Below are positions 7,334 through 15,990 of a stretch of 41,127 nucleotides of DNA, piece after piece. This stretch comes from Nostoc sp. FACHB-280 (GTDB lineage: Bacteria; Cyanobacteriota; Cyanobacteriia; Cyanobacteriales; Nostocaceae). The stretch is from NCBI RefSeq assembly GCF_014697615.1, contig NZ_JACJSD010000057.1:1-41127 (forward strand), written 5' to 3'. The number at the start of each line of letters is the position of its first letter. Position 1 is the stretch's first letter. The notes under the pieces are model-generated. The model saw only the letters and a program-made list of their open reading frames with translations, was not told where the DNA came from and ran no database searches. Both the position numbers and the translations under genes were made by a program.

Positions 7334-10300
7334 TTACTCAGAGACTGGTAGCACAGATTCATCAAGCCATTGATAAAAATGAGGCATAGATTGTTCTAAA
7401 TTACGTAGCTCATCCTGTGCAATCACTTCCAGTTGCAACACAACTTCCCAGCGCAAATTACTAGCCCAACGTTTGAGAATGCCTTTGATAGCATCCGCTC
7501 CTAAAGCTAGACTTTCGCGTAGGGCTTGTGTGCATTCACTCAGGTTGTTGATGGTTTCTACAGCTTCGGTTCCCTGATTTAACAGTCGTAATTCATTTTT
7601 AAAGTAGCGATCAGTTTTTTTGGGTTTTTCTTGCCAGTGTTCCCAAGCTATCCACACTTCATCGCCCAAGTCTTCAATTACCTCACCTTTGGCGTTATAC
7701 AAGGAACAATAAATGTCGCTATGGGCAACAATCGAACCAACTTTAATCAATTCGTCATTAGAAGAAACTGAAACAGCAGTGGTTTCGTGAACAACAAGGG
7801 GTGGGGGTGAGTGCTGTTCAGTATGATTGCAATGATATTCTATGACCATCGGTATGTCACTAATATTACTGTCTGCAATTGTCATTGGTGACACATCTAT
7901 TGGCGGTGACACATTTATTGCTTGTACAGCAGGGGTTTGGTAAATTGTCACAGTGTCGCCAAGCTGTTGAGAATTTTGTACGAGTTCTATTTTCTGTGGT
8001 TGTGGAATTGGTGGTGTCGGCGGAGTATTGAGCTTGGCGACAAACTTAATTTGTCTGCCAATTTTTACAACTGTACCTTTCCCCATCCGCTCTAAGTGTC
8101 CAAATAATTCAGCCGTGTAAGCCCCAGCAGAGCGAAAAGCTTGCTTTGCCCTGTACTGAATGGACTTAATATTTCTGTAAGCGTCTCTGGTGCTAATACC
8201 ATCTGCGTACTTGGTCACAGCCGCATCCCAGATTTTTAACAACACAGAACTGATATCATCACTTTCTGTAGTTGATTCCTGGATGTAACAGAAAGAACTT
8301 CTGTAGTATTGGGCAAATAACACGGCTCGTTTTAATGTGTCGGTTTGCAGTTGCCAAAAGTTACGTTGGCTTTCGCCATAACATTCAATCAAGTGCAAAC
8401 CCAGGGCTATTCTTAATAGTTGTGTGGGTAGCTTGAACATCCACGCTCTGATTGCTGGTTGTGTTGTTTCCCACGCCTGTTGTCCAATTACTGAACAGAG
8501 TTTTGTGTAATAAGCATCAGCCTCTTTACTGAGTTTAATTACACCCATTGGGCAATTTTCCAGCCATTCGTAGAGATTCGGCAGTTTATCAGATAATACA
8601 CAGTAGCCTTTTACACGACGTGGTATAAGTGGGTTGGCTTTAGCTACTAGAAACCGTGCCAGCATCCCTTGTGAATCATCAGGGTCAGAGAAAATTTTGC
8701 GGAATACCCCTGGCTGAATGCCTCCGGTGAGTGACAATGCCGTTTCTTGGCATACATAAGAGTCAACTTGGCTAACTCGGTCAACTTGGGCTGGTGAGCC
8801 GTCCCACAGTTTCAGCAAACATTCTAGCCCTTCATTTTCCCCCTTACCAAACTGACCAAAGGATTTAAATAAACCTGCTAATTCATCCCTTGCCCACAAC
8901 ACACCATTATCGTCCTGTTCGCTCAGTCTTTTGATAACGGCTTGAATTGTGGCCATCTCGAACATATATTTACGCTCGATTGGGTAGGGAGGGCGATCAT
9001 CAGCTTCCCCTTGCCAGTTCTGATATGCTTCTACTTCTTGTTGATACCGTTTTCTCTCTTCAATTTGCTTGCGCTTAAGTGGCGACAATACCAAGCTGTC
9101 AGCACGGGTTTTACCACCACCTGATTCTAAGACGGTTGCTGTCCAGGCGATCGCCGGGACGCTGTGCGATTCGACATCCAGTTTTATGCGTTTCCCCACC
9201 AGGGACAGTACGGTGGAAAGTAGCGGTTGCCAAATAACAATCGGCTCAACGTTGAGTATTTCGGCATCGTGCATTAAGTCTGCTGCCATGCTGGGAAGGG
9301 CTTGATAAAAATCCAGTTGGGAAGAGTGCCAGTTAATTAAACTCTCCAGTCTGATTTCGTCACAAGGCTGGACTTCATCTAATTGAGTTCGGACTGAAGA
9401 AACAATCTGCCAAAATGCAGATTTCGTTACAATCGTACTACTTAGAAGTTCTTCTAAGCGTTGGGTTTCCTCATAGTCTGTTAAACCAGCCTTGAGAATC
9501 CTGGTGACACTGGTGACAATTGATGTAATCTCGTCAAATCCTCGGTTAGAACCGTCACCAAATTTAGCACTGTCACCAGTGACACTTTGGTTTTTACTGT
9601 CATTAACCCGTGATTGTTGATAATTAGCTGCCTGTTGTCGCTGCCACGATTTTATACAATTCTCTAAAGCTTCGTCCGTAAGTGTGGCGGTGGGATTGTC
9701 TTTGCTGGCAGACTTCCAAATTAAATCAGCCTCCCTCGCATCCAGCGCCGGCGAACAGCGACAGCAGTATTCATCAAACAAACTTCTGGGATTACCAGAA
9801 TATCTGTGTCCCAGGTAAGTGAGTCTATTTGCTGTACCAATGAGGTTACGGGCCAGCTTTGCACCTTGGTTATTCCTATCGCCCTTGCCAGCACCATCGT
9901 CAATTAATGCTCTGTCCGCTTTGGTTAAGCAGCACTCCAATGGAAAATCACCACTACTTATATATAGTGGAATTGACGTAGCAACTTTGGGCTGAGGAAT
10001 TATCGCCCTCAGTTCGTCGTAACTGTAACGTTTATTAGTGTTGAGAACGATCTGACTTTGCCCATTTGGTACGTTATTTGACCCAAAGTGCCAACAGCCA
10101 GCCAGCCGCATCACCCGCGACGGATTTTTCAGGGCGCGATCTCCGTCAGCATACTCTAATAAATCAGTTTGCAGCTGTTTCCATTGCGCTGGGTCAATGA
10201 AGGAGTCCAGAATCCAATAACTGTGGATGGATTTACCACCTGTGTCTATCTGTAAGCTGGGTTCTGGTAGCGAGAGCTTACGCCACAGTTGTTTTTGTAA

Positions 10301-10591
10301 TTCTTTGTCGAGATTGTCATGCTCGTAAAAGATGGCACGGCAGTTAGTTACATCTTTGTCGCTGTGTCCGCCACCGTTGATGACGATGTACACGCCTCTG
10401 CCATCGGACTGCCAAGCTGTAACTGTTCTGATTAATTGTTTGATATTGCGTACTTCTGCACTTCTACCTTTATCTTCGGTTTTGCGTGGGTCGTCGCTGG
10501 GATAGAAACTACGGAGGTAGACTGCATCTCCTGTTTTATAGCCTAATGCTGTTAAATGTTGCTCTATTTGTTTTGTATCTAATTTAAACAC
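7334..10591 (-). CDS. Plasmid primase-helicase (AEP-like primase plus DUF3987-type helicase), 1085 aa
   Basis: Probable replicase of the element. The N-terminal 200 residues have features of a RepB-type archaeo-eukaryotic primase: an acidic motif (IFYEHDN, about 87-93) and an S-x-H motif (GGKSIHSYW, about 118-126), then conserved SRVMRLAGCWHFG. A second region from about 450 to 760 is a DUF3987-type P-loop domain, with Walker A ESGGGKTRADS near 489-499 and a downstream acidic motif (LWARDELAGLF). The C-terminal third has a Pro-rich linker and a small domain (VGSIVAHSDIYCSLYNAKG) that I cannot name. Such fusions are typical of large cyanobacterial plasmids. The 664-base gap upstream is a candidate origin/control region. 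Confidence 0.8.
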   Translation of the reverse strand: MFKLDTKQIEQHLTALGYKTGDAVYLRSFYPSDDPRKTEDKGRSAEVRNIKQLIRTVTAWQSDGRGVYIVINGGGHSDKDVTNCRAIFYEHDNLDKELQKQLWRKLSLPEPSLQIDTGGKSIHSYWILDSFIDPAQWKQLQTDLLEYADGDRALKNPSRVMRLAGCWHFGSNNVPNGQSQIVLNTNKRYSYDELRAIIPQPKVATSIPLYISSGDFPLECCLTKADRALIDDGAGKGDRNNQGAKLARNLIGTANRLTYLGHRYSGNPRSLFDEYCCRCSPALDAREADLIWKSASKDNPTATLTDEALENCIKSWQRQQAANYQQSRVNDSKNQSVTGDSAKFGDGSNRGFDEITSIVTSVTRILKAGLTDYEETQRLEELLSSTIVTKSAFWQIVSSVRTQLDEVQPCDEIRLESLINWHSSQLDFYQALPSMAADLMHDAEILNVEPIVIWQPLLSTVLSLVGKRIKLDVESHSVPAIAWTATVLESGGGKTRADSLVLSPLKRKQIEERKRYQQEVEAYQNWQGEADDRPPYPIERKYMFEMATIQAVIKRLSEQDDNGVLWARDELAGLFKSFGQFGKGENEGLECLLKLWDGSPAQVDRVSQVDSYVCQETALSLTGGIQPGVFRKIFSDPDDSQGMLARFLVAKANPLIPRRVKGYCVLSDKLPNLYEWLENCPMGVIKLSKEADAYYTKLCSVIGQQAWETTQPAIRAWMFKLPTQLLRIALGLHLIECYGESQRNFWQLQTDTLKRAVLFAQYYRSSFCYIQESTTESDDISSVLLKIWDAAVTKYADGISTRDAYRNIKSIQYRAKQAFRSAGAYTAELFGHLERMGKGTVVKIGRQIKFVAKLNTPPTPPIPQPQKIELVQNSQQLGDTVTIYQTPAVQAINVSPPIDVSPMTIADSNISDIPMVIEYHCNHTEQHSPPPLVVHETTAVSVSSNDELIKVGSIVAHSDIYCSLYNAKGEVIEDLGDEVWIAWEHWQEKPKKTDRYFKNELRLLNQGTEAVETINNLSECTQALRESLALGADAIKGILKRWASNLRWEVVLQLEVIAQDELRNLEQSMPHFYQWLDESVLPVSE

Positions 10592-11255
10592 AGTAGATTC
10601 CTCTGATAGCTATGATTTTCAGCTTCAGAGAGAGGTTTTCACACTGCTTTATAAAAATTTACATAATGAAATTATAAATTTTTTGCCAAAATGCCAAAAA
10701 GTAGGCAGCAAGAAGTAGCTGTACTTGTGCCTTTGTCGCTATAATGGCAAAGTAAAGCAGCGTGGGTTCCTTGACAAGTTAGTGGTTTCTAGTCGCCAAA
10801 CTTTCGGCCACTTTCTTAGTCACTCTCAGAACAACCCCGCTCTGGAAATATTCGACTTTCTAGCTCCCAGGCAAAGCGATACTCCCTAGTACGTTTTGCC
10901 TACATTTTTATGTGTTGGTTGTATTCCTCCGTTGTTAGTTTACTCATTAACAAGCCTGATCTTACAAAAATCTGGCTTTTTTCGCACTGATAAGGTTTCG
11001 TTTGTTAACTTGTGTTTCCTCCCTGTTTGTTTAACTGTTTTTGCTCCTCAAGTAGTTCCCAGCGTTATTATGCTTTTGGCTACTTGAAAATCTGTTGACT
11101 GACCACATTATTGAAGAGGGGTTACTGCAATACATTGGGGATAGTTACTTGCAGCATCGGTCAGCTTTAGCTATCTGTGCCAATTATGATGTGTTTGTTG
11201 CAGCAGTTCACTGATTTTTATTGTTATCTTTAGCTTCACTGTCGTCTCTGCCTCC
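10592..11255. other. Intergenic region upstream of primase-helicase, candidate origin or control region
   Basis: No supported gene; a 63-codon plus-strand frame at 10896-11087 has no motif or ribosome site. The part nearest the primase start is A/T-rich (about 10640-10690) and holds a short direct repeat, TGCCAAAA followed by TGCCAAAAA, near 10684-10700. A TATAAT hexamer on the plus strand is at 10740-10745 without a clear -35. I found no convincing iterons by eye. Position next to a replicase is the main reason to suspect an origin. Confidence 0.35.
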
Positions 11256-12737
11256 TCAAGATGCGATCGCCATTTGTTGCGATGAATGTACCAGTCCTTG
11301 GGGGTCTTTCAAGATATACTTTTTAACTGCTGGTTGAAGCGTAAAATTTATTATCTTGGAGTTTGGGTCATTAAAAGTTTCAATTAATGAAAGTTTTTCA
11401 AGCGTTTCTAAAGCCAAAATTAATTCAGAGGTTGATATATATGTTTGAAGTTTCCGCTTGAGTTCGTTTAATAAATTATTAAAGTTAGTCCATTGTGAAC
11501 CAACAGCTATTTCTTCTGCCAGATAAATCATGATTTGTCGTTGAAGCTCGTTTAACAAGTAACCAAAACTTTGATCAAGCATTGCTTGAAGTTGACTACT
11601 AAAAAGTGTGGTTTTATTTTCAAGGAATTTTTCTGTGCTTCCGCCAAAGAAATGATTAATTCGATTAGCAACTGTTTTTAATTCTAAAGGATTGCCATAG
11701 TATATTTGAACTAACTCGCTGCATTTTTCTTCATTTTCTAATCCTTGAGAATATAAAAACTGTAATGCTGAGTTGGCATCTAAACCCTTTATTTTTAAAT
11801 AGCTAACAGGACGGCCTGCTACTACTAAATCTTCAAGGTCATCAGGGAATACTCGATGAGTTAATAGTAAACAGCTATGGTTAACTTCCTCGATAACGCG
11901 ACGGAAAAATAGTTTATATTCTAGCTTTTGCTCCAAATTGTTTATATTAAACAATGAATCAGATTCATCTAATATCAGCAAGCAACGGTGGGCTTGCATG
12001 TAGCTGATCAGCATCGAAACTGTTGCCTTAGTAAATTGAGCTAAAGCTGGTTCACTTTCTGATGAGTATATGAGTGTTAATAATTCGTTTACAAAATCTT
12101 GAAACGATGGTGTATGTGCAACTGATTTCCAGATTATGTAATCAAAACTATGTCGGTGTTCTGCATTAATTTCTTGTATTAACTTTGCAGCTAGTGCTGT
12201 TTTACCAATGCCTGCTGCCCCTATTAGTGATACGCAACGATGCTTCGCTATCAATTTTTTTAAAGTAGATAACTCTTCTGTGCGGCCATAAAAATTAGAT
12301 ATATCAGGGGGTTGACCTCCTAGTAGCTTTATCAAATTCTCTGTAGAGGGTTTTAGCCCTTCTATTGCTGTATATTTGGCAGACTGACCATGATGCCTTT
12401 GTACGGCTTGCTCTAAAAAATTCCGCACATTTTTTTTATTAACTCGTTGGCCATATCCAATTGTTTTTGTAAGAATCTCCCACAATCTAGTAGCTACGCC
12501 CCGTTGTAGGTAATTGATGCTATATGGTGAATCCTCTGCTATCTCTACAAATTCACGGTTGTTCCACGATCCTCTCATAATAAGTATCTCTGGCTCAGAC
12601 AAGCTTTTACCTCTTGTGTGACCCACTAAATCATCGACCACAGCTAAAGCTTCATCAAAAGTTGGCATAGCGTGTCTTCCAGATTGCGAAATGATAGAAG
12701 CTTGCACATTTAGGGCTTGTAGGGTGTTGGAATCCAT
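11256..12737 (-). CDS. STAND NTPase with N-terminal vMAP-type HTH and NB-ARC domain, about 493 aa
   Basis: Residues about 24-115 (MPTFDEALAVVDDLV to KKNVRNFLEQ) match the helical domain found at the start of many cyanobacterial NB-ARC and CHAT proteins (vWA-MoxR-associated type). The NB-ARC ATPase follows: Walker A GAAGIGKTA (about 173-181), Walker B CLLILDE (about 252-258), a sensor-like LLLTHR, then a winged-helix region to about 480. No TPR, WD40 or LRR sensor is attached, so it may sense through its C-terminus or a partner. Three starts are possible: TTG at 12767, ATG at 12737 (used here) and ATG at 12668, which has GGAAG seven bases upstream and fits the usual domain start. It is divergent from the Ser/Thr kinase gene. 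Confidence 0.82.
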   Translation of the reverse strand: MDSNTLQALNVQASIISQSGRHAMPTFDEALAVVDDLVGHTRGKSLSEPEILIMRGSWNNREFVEIAEDSPYSINYLQRGVATRLWEILTKTIGYGQRVNKKNVRNFLEQAVQRHHGQSAKYTAIEGLKPSTENLIKLLGGQPPDISNFYGRTEELSTLKKLIAKHRCVSLIGAAGIGKTALAAKLIQEINAEHRHSFDYIIWKSVAHTPSFQDFVNELLTLIYSSESEPALAQFTKATVSMLISYMQAHRCLLILDESDSLFNINNLEQKLEYKLFFRRVIEEVNHSCLLLTHRVFPDDLEDLVVAGRPVSYLKIKGLDANSALQFLYSQGLENEEKCSELVQIYYGNPLELKTVANRINHFFGGSTEKFLENKTTLFSSQLQAMLDQSFGYLLNELQRQIMIYLAEEIAVGSQWTNFNNLLNELKRKLQTYISTSELILALETLEKLSLIETFNDPNSKIINFTLQPAVKKYILKDPQGLVHSSQQMAIAS

Positions 12738-13088
12738 AGCGACACTTGTTCTCTTCTTTTGTTTCAAGTAGCCTCTGAGGTATTATCCGATGATCAAGTC
12801 TGATCTTACTTGATTTATCTAGTTATTAACAGCTGTTTCTTTCAAAAAGAATACTTCAAGTCACAAAGTATGCCAAAAGAAAGAGTAAGTTAGTCTAACA
12901 GGTTTGAGGGCTTATTGATAATATTCTCAATAAACTTTAGTTATAGACTCAAGCTAAGTTATATAATATACTTTAATCATAGGAAAAATACTGGAGCATA
13001 GTTAAAGTATTATGCTCGTAATTCTCAGCAACGATAAGAAGTGCTAGATTTATGGTGAGCATTTTATTTTCGGCTATTTTCTGCAAAT
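12738..13088. other. Divergent promoter region between STAND ATPase and kinase genes
   Basis: About 350 A/T-rich bases with no gene. A TATAAT hexamer on the plus strand at 12962-12967 is about 125 bases before the kinase GTG and is a possible -10 element; no good -35 is visible. Shared regulation of the two divergent genes is possible. Confidence 0.35.
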
Positions 13089-14954
13089 GTGACTTATTGC
13101 ATTAATCCCCTGTGCGGCAAGCAGCGTCAAAATCCTGACGAAGTAGAACACTGTCTCTCTTGTGGTACTTCACTCCTGATTAATGAGCGTATTCGCCTGA
13201 TTAAGCCATTAAGAGAACTGAATGAGAATCCATTCAGCTATACAGAAGTGTTTGAGGTGGATGATGCTGGTAATCAGTGGAATCCTGTCCGCAAGCGAAG
13301 AATTATGAAAATTTTAAAATCCGACTCACCTAAATTAGTTGAATTAATCGAGAGAGAATCTCTTGGTTTACGGTTGATTCATCATCCAAATATTCCTAAA
13401 AGTACCTTAGATGATTTTTTTACTTTTGTCCCTAATCGAAGCTCATTAACCTTGCATTGCTTGGTAATGGACAGAATAGAGGGACAAGATTTAGATAAAT
13501 GGATAAAATCAAACGGGTCTATTTCACAATCTACTGCACTAGAATGGCTTAAGCAGTTAGTTGAAATCCTTGATACGGTACACAAAACTAATTTTTTTCA
13601 TCGAGATATTAAACCTTCTAATATAGTCCTTCAGCCAAATGGTCAACTAGCATTAATTGATTTTGGTACTGTACGAAGAGTGACTGATACTTATTTAGCA
13701 AAAATAGGTGGAAGCGGAGGAGCTAACACTTCTAGAGGTGGGAAGTATGAAATCACATCTCTTGGTACGCCTCGTTACTCTCCACCAGAACAGGCTGATG
13801 GACAAGCATTACCTCAGTCAGATTTTTATGCTTTAGGACGAACATTTGTCCATATTATTACGGCAACTCAACTAACTGATTTACCTACAGATAAGCAAAC
13901 GGGAAGACTTATTTGGAGAGATAAAGCACCTCAAATCGACAAACCGTTTGCTGATTTTATTGATGAACTGATGGCTCCCTTTCCTGGGCAGCGTCCGCCA
14001 TCTACGCAAGTAATATTACAAAGATTAGAACGTCTGCCACTACAAACAAAGATCAATCGAATAATTAAATCAAAATTATTTAGAATGAGTGTGATTGCTA
14101 TATTTGTCCCAACTGTTTTGGGTTTATATAATGTATCACGTCCAGCGATTGCAGATTATTTGGTAAATGAAGGAAGGAAAGCACAACAAGAAAATAGGTT
14201 TGAAGATGCTCAGAACAAATTTCGTCAAGCAATTAGCATAGAGCCTTCCACGGCAAATTCAATATCGAAGTTTTATGTTGAGCAGGGAAATCAGCGTAAT
14301 CTTAATCCTGAAGATGCCAGAAAATATTATGAATTAGCTATTAAATTTAATCCTAAGAATGATACTGCTTATAATAATTTAGGGTTGTTATGTCAACAAT
14401 TACATGATTTCCAGTGTGTTAATAATAGTTATGCGGCTGTCTTTAAATTGAAACCTCATAAATGGGAATCGCACTATGGTTTGGGAAACTTTTATGATGA
14501 TTTGGGTCAGTATGATTTAGCAAAAAAACAATATAAATTAGCTATAGAAAGCAGCAATTTAGCTTTGGATGCTGTTAGTAATTTGGCAAGAATAAAAATT
14601 TTGCAAGGCGAATATAATGAAGCTATTAATACAGCTTTGCAAGGATTAAAAAAAGCAAAAGAAGATAAACTAAAGGCAGCTTTATATAAAAGCATAGGTT
14701 GGGCAAAGTTAGAACAGCATAAATATGATGAAGCTAAAAGGTATTTACAAAAAGCACTAGAATTGGATGGTCAAAGGACGGATACTTATTGTTTATTGGC
14801 GAAAACGCAAGAAGCGTTAGAAAATTTTGATAAAGCTTGGGATTGGTGGGAACCTTGTATATTACTAGATTCAAAGTTGCCAGAAGTTATCCAATGGAGA
14901 GTCACAATTTTAGAAAGAATAAAAATACTGAAGAGCTACAAACAAAAAACTTAG
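13089..14954 (+). CDS. Ser/Thr protein kinase with zinc ribbon, TM helix and TPRs, 621 aa
   Basis: Eukaryotic-type (Hanks) kinase. A zinc ribbon opens the protein (C4, C9, C22, C25). The kinase domain spans about 35-315: probable lysine K74 (RRIMKIL), H171-R-D173-IKPSN catalytic loop, D191-F-G, and the activation-loop end GTPRYSPPEQADG. The glycine-rich loop is not recognisable (LRELNENPFSYTEVFEV), which is unusual. A membrane helix lies at about 333-349, followed by TPR repeats (about 355-610) that should sit outside the cytoplasm. The start is GTG without a clear Shine-Dalgarno, but the zinc-ribbon start fits the family. The secreted TPR gene follows within 50 bases on the same strand and is probably co-transcribed. 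Confidence 0.9.
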   Translation: MTYCINPLCGKQRQNPDEVEHCLSCGTSLLINERIRLIKPLRELNENPFSYTEVFEVDDAGNQWNPVRKRRIMKILKSDSPKLVELIERESLGLRLIHHPNIPKSTLDDFFTFVPNRSSLTLHCLVMDRIEGQDLDKWIKSNGSISQSTALEWLKQLVEILDTVHKTNFFHRDIKPSNIVLQPNGQLALIDFGTVRRVTDTYLAKIGGSGGANTSRGGKYEITSLGTPRYSPPEQADGQALPQSDFYALGRTFVHIITATQLTDLPTDKQTGRLIWRDKAPQIDKPFADFIDELMAPFPGQRPPSTQVILQRLERLPLQTKINRIIKSKLFRMSVIAIFVPTVLGLYNVSRPAIADYLVNEGRKAQQENRFEDAQNKFRQAISIEPSTANSISKFYVEQGNQRNLNPEDARKYYELAIKFNPKNDTAYNNLGLLCQQLHDFQCVNNSYAAVFKLKPHKWESHYGLGNFYDDLGQYDLAKKQYKLAIESSNLALDAVSNLARIKILQGEYNEAINTALQGLKKAKEDKLKAALYKSIGWAKLEQHKYDEAKRYLQKALELDGQRTDTYCLLAKTQEALENFDKAWDWWEPCILLDSKLPEVIQWRVTILERIKILKSYKQKT

Positions 14955-15000
14955 ATTGATTTGTATTATTCTTAAAGTTGTAGGTCTTTGTGAAGCTTTT

Positions 15001-15990
15001 ATGCTTAAATTTAAAAGATTTATCACCATAGTGTCGGGGGTGACAATAATTCCTTTTTTAAATTGGAATGGTGCATGGAGTCGAACCCAACCATTAGTAA
15101 CAATGGGTAGTTGTATTAGACCTATTGGAAGAATTATTTACCTTGGTAGGAGTAGCCAAATTTGTAAAGATGAACAGATTAACATAGCGAATAATGCTAT
15201 GCTTATATGCTACCTTAGTAAAAAAATTGTAACACTTCATGCGGGAGTTTACAAAACAAATTCGGTATGTAATTCACTTCAAACTGATACAGTGCAGCGA
15301 TGTACTCTTATAACTCCAGAAACCTGTCCTAACAGGAAAGGGCCAAATGAAGACAACGAAAATGCTCCAAAGATAGTTCAGCCTTACGGGAAAATTGTGA
15401 TAAACAATCGACCTTTAATATCTTGGATTGCCGTTCCCGGAGCTACTAGTTACATTGTGCAAGTTAAGAGTCATTACGTAAATTGGGTAAAACAAGTCAA
15501 TGGCACTAGCCTGAGCTACCCGCCAGAGCAAGAAAAATTGCATTATGGCAGTGCATTTAAAATTGTTGTCATAGCAAATAAAGGTGATTCTCCTATTAGT
15601 GCAGATACTTTAGTTGTTCACCTATTACCTGAGCGTGAAGTTACACAAATCAACCAAACAGTACAGCAAGTGGCTTCTTTGGGTTTACCTCCAGATGAAG
15701 TATTGCTAGATTTGGATACAATTTATATGTCTCAAGGATTATTAAATAAAGCGATTGAGACTTTACAAGGACAGATAGAAAAAGGTAGTCAAGACCCAGC
15801 TTTGTATAGAATTTTGGGCGATCGTTATGTAGATGCGTGGTTGCCTCAAGAAGCTGTGAATGCGTACAAAAAGGCACTGGAATTAGCGACAGTTCAAGGT
15901 AAAAAAGATGAGCAGGTCATCGCTCAAGCCCGTTTAAGATTGCTGAATCCTCAAAGCCAACTTCCCACAAGAATGAATGCAGCCCAATAA
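15001..15990 (+). CDS. Secreted protein with Ig-like domain and TPRs, 329 aa
   Basis: I chose ATG 15001 because it opens a good signal peptide (MLKFKRFITIVSGVTIIPFL); the frame stays open to a TTG at 14956. The N-terminal half has several cysteines and no known fold. The middle (about 140-205) has the WxxVPGATSYIVQV pattern of an Ig/fibronectin-like or carbohydrate-binding beta-sandwich. The C-terminal third contains TPR-like helices (TIYMSQGLLNKAIETL, DAWLPQEAVNAYKKAL). It begins 46 bases after the kinase and ends overlapping the 3' end of the convergent CHAT gene by 40 bases. An extracytoplasmic partner of the kinase's TPR tail is a reasonable inference. Confidence 0.75.
   Translation: MLKFKRFITIVSGVTIIPFLNWNGAWSRTQPLVTMGSCIRPIGRIIYLGRSSQICKDEQINIANNAMLICYLSKKIVTLHAGVYKTNSVCNSLQTDTVQRCTLITPETCPNRKGPNEDNENAPKIVQPYGKIVINNRPLISWIAVPGATSYIVQVKSHYVNWVKQVNGTSLSYPPEQEKLHYGSAFKIVVIANKGDSPISADTLVVHLLPEREVTQINQTVQQVASLGLPPDEVLLDLDTIYMSQGLLNKAIETLQGQIEKGSQDPALYRILGDRYVDAWLPQEAVNAYKKALELATVQGKKDEQVIAQARLRLLNPQSQLPTRMNAAQ

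Noticed and set aside
10896-11087. 63-codon hydrophobic plus-strand frame upstream of the primase-helicase
   Set aside because: No ribosome site or family; hydrophobicity reflects T-rich DNA.
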